A stretch of DNA of 7,111 bases from the NCBI GenBank assembly GCA_937902865.1, contig CALFNJ010000121.1, positions 1 to 7,111 of the forward strand, read 5' to 3'. Positions 1 to 4,539 of this stretch are shown piece by piece. The notes under the pieces were generated by a model. It ran no database searches. It was not told where the DNA came from and was given only the letters and a program-made list of their open reading frames with translations. The DNA is from an uncultured Opitutaceae bacterium. Lineage in GTDB: Bacteria > Verrucomicrobiota > Verrucomicrobiia > Opitutales > Opitutaceae. How positions within the stretch are numbered: the stretch's first letter is position 1; every line of letters begins with the position of its first letter. A program made the translations under genes and the position numbers.

Positions 1-581
1 CCCGCCGGCGCCGAACGGCGCAGGGTTTCGAGCAGCTGCAGGGGAAAATTGATGATGCTGTGATGATCGGGCAGACGCCCGTACAGCTCGGCAATTTCCT
101 GGGTGAGAAAGCGGCGATTCTGCACCGCGTAACTCAGGCCGATCGGCGTGTTGGCGCGGGTCTGGGCGACGTGCCAGCCGGCGGCGGTCTTCACCAGGTC
201 GAAGCGCAGCAGCGCGGCGGGAAAATTCCGCTTCGGTTCCAGCTTCAGGCAAGGACGCCGGTAGTAAGGATCGCCGAGGATGACCTCAGGCGGAAGCAGC
301 CCCTGCTTGAGCACCTCCTGGCGGTCATAGAGGTCGACGAGCAGCGCGTTGACGAAACGCGCGCGCTGACGGAGGCCGGCGTCGAGTTGGGTCCATTCGT
401 CCGCGCCGATGATGAGCGGGGTCGGCTCCAGTTCCCAGAACGGCAGCGAGTCCTTCGTGCCCGCGGCATGGGGCGGAGCCGGCTCGATGAATCCCGCGTC
501 GCGGATCACCCCTCGCAGACGCTGGCGCCACGCGCGCTGCTGGGGCGCGGAGACGAGCGGCTGGAGGCGGGGCGAGGACAT
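1..581 (-). CDS. Circularly permuted ATP-grasp family protein (N-terminal part, cut by window edge)
   Basis: The minus-strand frame stays open from an ATG at 579-581 to the left edge, giving 193 complete codons of an unfinished protein. It begins MSSPRLQPLVSAPQQRAWRQ. Residues from about 55 match what I know of the circularly permuted type 2 ATP-grasp family (DUF404/DUF407, Rv2411c-like). The match includes a segment reading IIGADEWTQLDAGLRQRA, then NALLVDLYDRQEVLKQGLLP, and later TPIGLSYAVQNRR. Relatives often sit with 'alpha-E' and transglutaminase-like genes; the substrate is usually unknown, and a peptide-ligase-type reaction is inferred from the fold. The N-terminus looks shorter than in most relatives. 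Where the family usually has an acidic LEDN-like motif this protein reads AQTR. No Shine-Dalgarno lies before the ATG (the upstream strand is CT-rich). The frame remains open further upstream, but only through repeat DNA, so I keep this ATG. Confidence 0.8.
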   Translation of the reverse strand, partial: MSSPRLQPLVSAPQQRAWRQRLRGVIRDAGFIEPAPPHAAGTKDSLPFWELEPTPLIIGADEWTQLDAGLRQRARFVNALLVDLYDRQEVLKQGLLPPEVILGDPYYRRPCLKLEPKRNFPAALLRFDLVKTAAGWHVAQTRANTPIGLSYAVQNRRFLTQEIAELYGRLPDHHSIINFPLQLLETLRRSAPA

Positions 582-598
582 GGGGAGGAGGAAAGTGG

Positions 599-625
599 CA
601 GGTAACAGGTGACAAGTAACAAGGG
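599..625. repeat. Heptad repeat of RGTRACA type
   Basis: Read on the plus strand, three consecutive heptamers occur here: GGTAACA, GGTGACA and AGTAACA, followed by AGG. The same heptads build the long inverted repeat at 6210-6475, so this is a second locus of one dispersed intergenic repeat family. It lies just upstream of the ATP-grasp gene start. I see no coding role. Confidence 0.7.
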
Positions 626-640
626 AAATGGGGGCGGACC

Positions 641-670
641 AAATCCCAAGTTCCAAAATCCCAAACGCCA
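641..670. repeat. Two-copy 15-nt tandem repeat
   Basis: Positions 641-655 and 656-670 share the core AAATCCCAA followed by a variable 6-nt end (GTTCCA or ACGCCA), 12 of 15 bases identical. Sequences of this AATCCCAA/TTCCAA kind are common intergenic filler in several bacterial phyla (from memory). A perfect 12-bp palindrome GCTTTTAAAAGC follows at 683-694, of unknown role. The rest of 582-755 shows no credible gene. Confidence 0.55.
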
Positions 671-755
671 AAAAATGAGGGAGCTTTTAAAAGCGTCATC
701 GCCATCGATCATGGCAAGGCAGGGCGAACCGTCCCGCTGAGCCGCCCGATCAAGC

Positions 756-832
756 CCCAGAATTAAGCGCAAAGACGCAAAGACGCGAAGATTCGCCAGG
801 AAGCACTTCGCGTCTTTGCGCTTAATTCTGGG
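756..832. repeat. Large intergenic inverted repeat (CGCAAAGACG type)
   Basis: The left arm 756-777 is a perfect 22-bp reverse complement of 811-832. The left arm carries an extra octamer CAAAGACG (778-785), after which CGAAG at 786-790 again matches the right arm (806-810). The right arm is therefore 27 nt and the left arm 35 nt, with a 15-nt loop at 791-805. The element starts 28 nt beyond the stop codon of the short pilT gene on the minus strand. It could fold in the mRNA and stabilise or end that transcript, but no T-run follows. Its CGCAAAGACG core resembles dispersed repeats seen in many bacterial genomes (from memory). Confidence 0.75.
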
Positions 833-860
833 AGACTTAAGACGCGCACGCAGCGCGCGA

Positions 861-1937
861 CTAGTGTCCGCCGTCGAGGTCGCCGGGCTTCAGCATGCCG
901 GCGAAGGCGGCCTTGTTGGCGGCCTTCATGTAGGCCTCCTTGGCCTCGATCGTGCCGTCCTTGATCCGGTTGAGCAGGCTCGTGTCCATCGTGACCATGC
1001 CGTCGGCGCCGCCGCTCTCGATGATGGACTTGATGTTGCCGATCTGGCCGCTGCGGATCGTGTTCGGCAGCGCCTCGTGCTGAAGGAGAATTTCGTGCAC
1101 CGCGCAGCGGCCCTTGGGGATGCGCTTGCAGAGCAGCTGGGCGACGACGCCGGAGAGACAGCCGGCGAGCATGACGCGCACCTGGTTCTGCTGGTCGGCG
1201 GGGAAGGCGTTGATGATGCGGTCGATCGTCTTCGGGGCGTTGTTGGTGTGCAGCGTGCCAAACACGAGCATGCCCATCGAGGCGCAGCCGAGTGCGAGCT
1301 TGATCGTCTCGAGCTCGCGCATTTCGCCGACGAGCAGGATGTCCGGATCGTGGCGCATCGCGCCCTTGAGCGCGGCGGCGAAGGACTCGGTGTGCTCGCC
1401 GACCTCGCGATGGACGATGACGCTCTTCTTCACCGGGTGCACGAACTCGATCGGGTCCTCGATCGTGATGATGTGCCGGCACAGGTTCGAATTGATGTAG
1501 TCGATCATCGCCGCGAGCGTGGTCGACTTGCCGGAGCCGGTGGGACCCGTGACGACGACGAGGCCCTCGTTGAGGTGGCAGAGTTTCTTGAGCGCCTCCG
1601 GGAGCTTCAGCTCGTCGAAGGAGAGGATCTTCGCGGGAATCTGGCGGAAGACCGCGGCCTGGCCCCAGTGGTTGTAGAGATAATTGCCGCGGAAGCGCGC
1701 GACGCCCGGGATCTCATGCGCGAGGTCGAGATCCTTGCGCTCGAGGAATTCCTTCCAGCGCCGTTCCGGGACGATCTCCTTCAGCAGTTTTTCCATCGTG
1801 GCGGCGTCGAGCGGATCGGGCCCGATCGGCTGGAGCGCGCCCGACGCGCGGGCCTTCGGCGGCAGGCCGACGGTCAGGTGCAGGTCCGACCCGCCCTTTT
1901 CGAGCATGGTCTTCAGGAGGGAGTCGATGGCGGCCAT
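861..1937 (-). CDS. pilT: PilT/PilU-type pilus retraction ATPase, 358 aa
   Basis: This is a hexameric cytoplasmic ATPase of the PilT subfamily of secretion ATPases, which depolymerises type IV pili at the inner membrane to drive retraction and twitching. Residues 1-100 form the N-terminal PAS-like domain with the typical opening SDLHLTVG (17-24). The RecA-like domain then carries Walker A GPTGSGKST (131-139), Asp box TIEDPIE (158-164), Walker B DPDILLVGEMR (197-207, catalytic Glu205) and His box TLHTNNA (228-234). Length is normal for PilT. The usual AETGH stretch after Walker B reads ASMGM (219-223), and the AIRNLIREG motif is diverged to LPNTIRSG (290-297). The ATG at 1935-1937 follows the TGA of the upstream pilT paralogue by 7 nt, with no Shine-Dalgarno, so translational coupling is likely. 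Which paralogue is the true PilT and which is PilU-like cannot be settled here. Confidence 0.93.
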   Translation of the reverse strand: MAAIDSLLKTMLEKGGSDLHLTVGLPPKARASGALQPIGPDPLDAATMEKLLKEIVPERRWKEFLERKDLDLAHEIPGVARFRGNYLYNHWGQAAVFRQIPAKILSFDELKLPEALKKLCHLNEGLVVVTGPTGSGKSTTLAAMIDYINSNLCRHIITIEDPIEFVHPVKKSVIVHREVGEHTESFAAALKGAMRHDPDILLVGEMRELETIKLALGCASMGMLVFGTLHTNNAPKTIDRIINAFPADQQNQVRVMLAGCLSGVVAQLLCKRIPKGRCAVHEILLQHEALPNTIRSGQIGNIKSIIESGGADGMVTMDTSLLNRIKDGTIEAKEAYMKAANKAAFAGMLKPGDLDGGH

Positions 1938-1944
1938 GGTCGGG

Positions 1945-3393
1945 TCAGGTGATCTTCGCCTTGAGGACGCGGTTGTTGATGTTGGCGAGGGCGGTGCCGG
2001 CGGCGATGCGGCCCTCGCGGTAAAGCTGGAAGACCACGTTGTCCATGAGGCACATGCCTTCCTTCACGCCGGTTTCCATCGTGTTGCGCAGGCCGGTGGT
2101 CTTGCCCTCGCGGATGAGCGCAGCGATGGCGGTGTTGTTGACGAGGATCTCGCAGGCGAGGACGAGGCCGCCTTTGGAGGCCGGGAGCAGGCGCTGGCAG
2201 ACGACGCCGCGAAGGCTTTCGGCCACGCTGGCGCGAATCTGGGTCTGCTGTGCGGGCGGAAAGACATCGAGCATGCGGTTGAGCGTGGTGGCGGCGTCGC
2301 TCGTGTGCATGGTGCCGATCACGAGATGGCCGGTTTCGCTCGCGCTCACCGCCATCTCGATGGTCTCGAGGTCGCGGAGCTCGCCGATCACGATCACGTC
2401 AGGATCCTCGCGGAGCGCGCCCTTCAGCGCGGTGAAGAATGACTTGGTGTGCGGGCCGACCTCGCGCTGCGTGACGTTGCAGCCCTTCGCGACCTGCACG
2501 ACCTCGATCGGATCCTCGACGGTGATGATGTGATCGGTGCGCGTCTCGTTGAGGTAGGCGACCATCGAGGCGAGCGTCGTGGTCTTGCCGGAGCCGACGG
2601 GGCCGGTGATGAGGATCAGGCCGTTGTGATAGGAGAGGAGCTTCTTGATCGTCTCGAGGTGCGCGGTGTAGCCGAGATCCGCGAGCGTCTTCACCTTTTC
2701 CGGCACCAGGCGGTAGGAGCCGGCGGCGCCGTTCTTGTGCACCATCAGGTTCACGCGGTAACGATCGGACGCGCTGAGCGCCAAGGCGTAGTCGTAGTCC
2801 TTTTGCTCCTTGAAGATCTTTTTCTGGCCCTCGGACAGCAGCACCGTGTTCAGCCGCATGGAGTCTTCGGGCTTGAGCTGGTAATCCGACAGAAAAGAGA
2901 TTTCCCGATCCTTGCGGATGAACGGGCGCGTGCCGGTGGAAAGATGCAGGTCGCTCGCGGCGTAACGGCCCGTGGCCTTGAGCAGCTCGCGCAGGCCGGC
3001 GGCGAGCGTCGCGTCGTCCATCGTGCTGACGGCATCGAAGGCGAACTTCGGCGCGGGACCCACGGCGACCGGAGCGCTTTTCGCGGCGCCGTCGGCGGCC
3101 TTCGCGGCGGGCGCGGCTGCAGGAGCCGGAGTGGGCGCGGGCGCGGCTTCCTCCTCTTCGTCGCTGAACGGATCGCTCGCGGGGGCGCCGTTCTTGGCCT
3201 TGGCGACGGCGAGGTTGGCGAGCTTTTCCAGCGTCTCCACGTCGCTGACGATATCCTTGTCGATCAGCGCCTGCGCGAAATCGGCGACGCCGGTGCCGTC
3301 GCCGAGGGCGGTGCTGAGCTTGGCGCACTGGGCGCGGGAGAAAACACCCTGATCGATGCCGAGTCGTGCCAGCCAGCGGATCTCGTTGTTCAT
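1945..3393 (-). CDS. PilT-family ATPase with N-terminal extension, 482 aa
   Basis: Second PilT/PilU-type ATPase, promoter-proximal gene of the operon. Residues 1-68 are a helix-rich segment with no counterpart in ordinary PilT. Residues 74-83 are acidic and 84-112 form an Ala/Pro-rich linker. From about 125 the canonical PilT architecture follows: SDLHLSTG (147-154), Walker A GPVGSGKTT (264-272), Asp box TVEDPIE (291-297), Walker B DPDVIVIGELRD (330-341, Glu338), SETGH (352-356), His box GTMHTSDA (360-367) and AIAALIREGK (422-431), a variant of PilT's AIRNLIREGK. All catalytic motifs look intact. The start is chosen at 3391-3393 (MNNEIRWLARLG). The frame is open to another ATG at 3537, but those 48 residues are basic low-quality sequence encoded by repeat DNA. 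The role is presumably pilus retraction, perhaps with the N-terminal segment binding a partner (inference). Confidence 0.9.
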   Translation of the reverse strand: MNNEIRWLARLGIDQGVFSRAQCAKLSTALGDGTGVADFAQALIDKDIVSDVETLEKLANLAVAKAKNGAPASDPFSDEEEEAAPAPTPAPAAAPAAKAADGAAKSAPVAVGPAPKFAFDAVSTMDDATLAAGLRELLKATGRYAASDLHLSTGTRPFIRKDREISFLSDYQLKPEDSMRLNTVLLSEGQKKIFKEQKDYDYALALSASDRYRVNLMVHKNGAAGSYRLVPEKVKTLADLGYTAHLETIKKLLSYHNGLILITGPVGSGKTTTLASMVAYLNETRTDHIITVEDPIEVVQVAKGCNVTQREVGPHTKSFFTALKGALREDPDVIVIGELRDLETIEMAVSASETGHLVIGTMHTSDAATTLNRMLDVFPPAQQTQIRASVAESLRGVVCQRLLPASKGGLVLACEILVNNTAIAALIREGKTTGLRNTMETGVKEGMCLMDNVVFQLYREGRIAAGTALANINNRVLKAKIT

Positions 3394-3403
3394 GCGCGGC
3401 GGA

Positions 3404-3433
3404 AAGCTAGCGCGGGCCGCGCGGCCAAGCCAA
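3404..3433 (-). promoter_or_regulatory. Possible promoter of the pilT operon with very short leader
   Basis: On the minus strand a TTGGCT (3428-3433) is followed after 18 nt by TAGCTT (3404-3409), within a GCTAGCTT box. Each hexamer matches the sigma-70 consensus at only 3 of 6 bases. The -10-like box ends 10 nt before the ATG, so transcription would begin about 3 nt upstream of the start codon. That would fit the absence of a Shine-Dalgarno. Weak evidence taken alone. Confidence 0.3.
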
Positions 3434-3479
3434 GCGTGAAGGCGGAGCGATCGCCGCCGATAGGCATCGCGAAGTTCGG

Positions 3480-3673
3480 AAGGTAGGGATGCGCGGCCCG
3501 CGAGTCCGACTGGATGCGACCAAACGTTTCGATCCATTTTTCACAGGAGGAATACCGAGGACGAACCGAGAATCAGAATGACAGGTCTCGGATTGGCCTC
3601 GGTATTCCTCCTTTGAAAAGGATCGGGGGTTGACGGAGCCGAAGCGGACGGGCGGGCCGCCCGTCCCTACCTT
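3480..3673. repeat. Nested symmetric inverted-repeat element, about 194 bp
   Basis: Two levels of inverted repeat share nearly one centre. Outer arms: 3480-3508 on the plus strand and 3645-3673 on the minus strand match at 25 of 29 bases, beginning AAGGTAGGGA and centred on GCGGCCCGC. Inner arms: 3530-3560 and 3597-3625 are reverse complements with one mismatch and a 2-nt indel, containing AGGAGGAATACCGAGG. The central 36 nt include a further 6-bp pair, CCGAGA/TCTCGG (3566-3571, 3586-3591). The unpaired spacers between levels are 21 and 19 nt, unrelated in sequence but alike in length. This looks like a REP-doublet or MITE-like unit, with no gene inside. Confidence 0.75.
3646..3666 (-). terminator. 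GC-rich hairpin after the CatE-like gene
   Basis: A perfect 10-bp inverted repeat, GGACGGGCGG with CCGCCCGTCC around a single central G, begins 7 nt after the TAA (3674-3676) of the minus-strand dioxygenase-like gene. It is the right outer arm of the nested repeat element. No T-run follows on the minus strand, so it may protect the mRNA 3' end rather than act as a classical intrinsic terminator. Confidence 0.4.
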
Positions 3674-4447
3674 TTATGCGACTGGCACGACGCGCAGCGC
3701 GATGCCGTCGGGATCGTGCAGCGAGGTGGTGGTCGTGCGATCGCTGCGCGCAAACGTCGCCTCGACCAGGCCGAGGTGAGCGGGATTGCGCGGCTGGCGG
3801 ACGCCGCCCCAGGTGTTGAGTCCGAGATGATGATGGTAGCCGTCGGCCGCGAGAAAGCGTGCGCCGGGATACGAGCTTTCGGTCACGACCATGCCGAGCG
3901 CCTCGCGATAAAAGGGATCGCTTCGCGCCAGATCCGTGACCCGCAGATGGAGATGACCCCAGCGCGCGCCGGCGAGTGGCGGGCCGGCGGGAGCGCGGGC
4001 GGCTTCGGCGAGCAGGTCCGGCAGATTCAGCGGGCGCGTGAACATGCCGATCTCGCCGTTCTGCCGCGGCCACGCCGCCGTGGGGCGGTCGGCATAGAAC
4101 TCAAGTCCGTTGCCCTCCGGATCGTGCAGATAGATCGCCTCGCTGACGCCGTGGTCGGAAAAGCCGTCGAACTCGACGCCCGCATCGGCTGTCTGCCGCA
4201 GCCAGTTGCCGAGTGCCGCGCGATTCGGGAGCAGCAGTGCGGCATGAAAGAGCCCGGCCGAATCCGCCGGGGCGGGCGAGGCGGAACGAGGGGCGGTGAG
4301 CGTGAGCCGCACCGGACCGCCGGCGGTGACGGCGAACTCCGTCCGGCCTGGGCTGGTTTTGACCGGAACGAATCCCAGCCGGGTGTAGAAATCGCTCACG
4401 GCGGCGAGATCGCGGACGCGCAGATGAAGATGGACGAATTCGAGCAT
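3674..4447 (-). CDS. Two-domain vicinal oxygen chelate protein, CatE-like (COG2514), 257 aa
   Basis: The protein has two glyoxalase/bleomycin-resistance/dioxygenase (VOC) modules, residues 1-120 and about 165-257. The start at 4445-4447 gives MLEFVHLHLRVRDL, the normal VOC opening. The frame continues upstream to an ATG at 4534, but that stretch is divergent promoter DNA. Family marks are GLFHAALLLPNRAALG in domain 1, VSEAIYLHDPEGNGLEFYAD at its end, GHLHLRVTDLARSDPFY opening domain 2, and DGYHHHLGLNTWGG. This order matches Bacillus CatE/YfiE-type extradiol dioxygenases as I remember them. Likely metal ligands are the His residues of these motifs and the Glu of GLEFY; domain 2 ends DPDGIALRVV without a Glu. 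Catechol 2,3-dioxygenase is the usual annotation, but no aromatic-degradation genes are nearby, so the substrate is open. No Shine-Dalgarno is visible. It is divergent from the helicase gene. Confidence 0.85.
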   Translation of the reverse strand: MLEFVHLHLRVRDLAAVSDFYTRLGFVPVKTSPGRTEFAVTAGGPVRLTLTAPRSASPAPADSAGLFHAALLLPNRAALGNWLRQTADAGVEFDGFSDHGVSEAIYLHDPEGNGLEFYADRPTAAWPRQNGEIGMFTRPLNLPDLLAEAARAPAGPPLAGARWGHLHLRVTDLARSDPFYREALGMVVTESSYPGARFLAADGYHHHLGLNTWGGVRQPRNPAHLGLVEATFARSDRTTTTSLHDPDGIALRVVPVA

Positions 4448-4452
4448 GCCGC

Positions 4453-4482
4453 AGCCTAGCGCCGATCGCGGCGGCGCGCCAG
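4453..4482 (-). promoter_or_regulatory. Possible leaderless promoter of the CatE-like gene
   Basis: On the minus strand TAGGCT (4453-4458) sits in a GCTAGGCT box ending only 5 nt before the ATG. An 18-nt spacer separates it from a weak CTGGCG (4477-4482). The GCTAG core recurs at the same relative place in front of the pilT operon. If it is the -10 element, the transcript starts at about the A of the ATG. Suggestive only. Confidence 0.28.
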
Positions 4483-4494
4483 TTCGGGGGTTGC

Positions 4495-4531
4495 AAAGGG
4501 GAGTAAAAGGCGAAACTTTGTCCCCTTTAAT
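4495..4531. promoter_or_regulatory. Inverted repeat and -10-like box in the divergent region
   Basis: The 92-bp gap between the divergent dioxygenase-like and helicase genes contains an 8-bp perfect inverted repeat, AAAGGGGA (4495-4502) and TCCCCTTT (4521-4528), separated by 18 nt. The right arm overlaps TTTAAT (4526-4531), a 5-of-6 match to TATAAT that ends 8 nt before the helicase ATG. A protein bound at the dyad would cover this promoter, so it may be an operator; it may equally be a chance hairpin. No good -35 hexamer is found at the right spacing. Confidence 0.3.
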
Positions 4532-4539
4532 CATCTGTT

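Noticed and set aside
60..605. 181-codon plus-strand open frame at the left edge
   Set aside because: The opposite strand encodes a recognisable ATP-grasp family protein in a frame running off the edge; the plus frame has no recognisable features and ends in repeat DNA.
325..772. Short minus-strand frames upstream of the ATP-grasp gene
   Set aside because: Their translations are made of the AATCCCAA and RGTRACA repeats plus out-of-frame ATP-grasp sequence; no gene-like features.
582..832. CRISPR array in the repeat-rich intergenic region
   Set aside because: Repeats differ in sequence and length, are adjacent or inverted, and there are no regular spacers or cas genes.
816..1952. 378-codon plus-strand open frame opposite the short pilT gene
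   Set aside because: Antisense shadow caused by GC-rich third codon positions; the minus strand encodes an intact PilT.
2449..3486. 345-codon plus-strand open frame opposite the long pilT gene
   Set aside because: Low-complexity shadow of the real gene and no family resemblance.
3394..3537. N-terminal extension of the long PilT paralogue to an ATG at 3537
   Set aside because: The 48 added residues are encoded by the promoter region and part of the nested repeat, are basic and unlike a PilT N-terminus, and a good internal start exists at 3393.
3677..3720. Missing metal-ligand Glu at the end of VOC domain 2 as evidence of a dead enzyme
   Set aside because: As I recall, CatE-type relatives also lack Glu at this place and keep one at the end of domain 1, as this protein does, so it seems a family trait.
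4448..4534. 29-residue N-terminal extension of the CatE-like protein
   Set aside because: It would cross the divergent promoter region; the VOC domain naturally begins at the Met at 4447.
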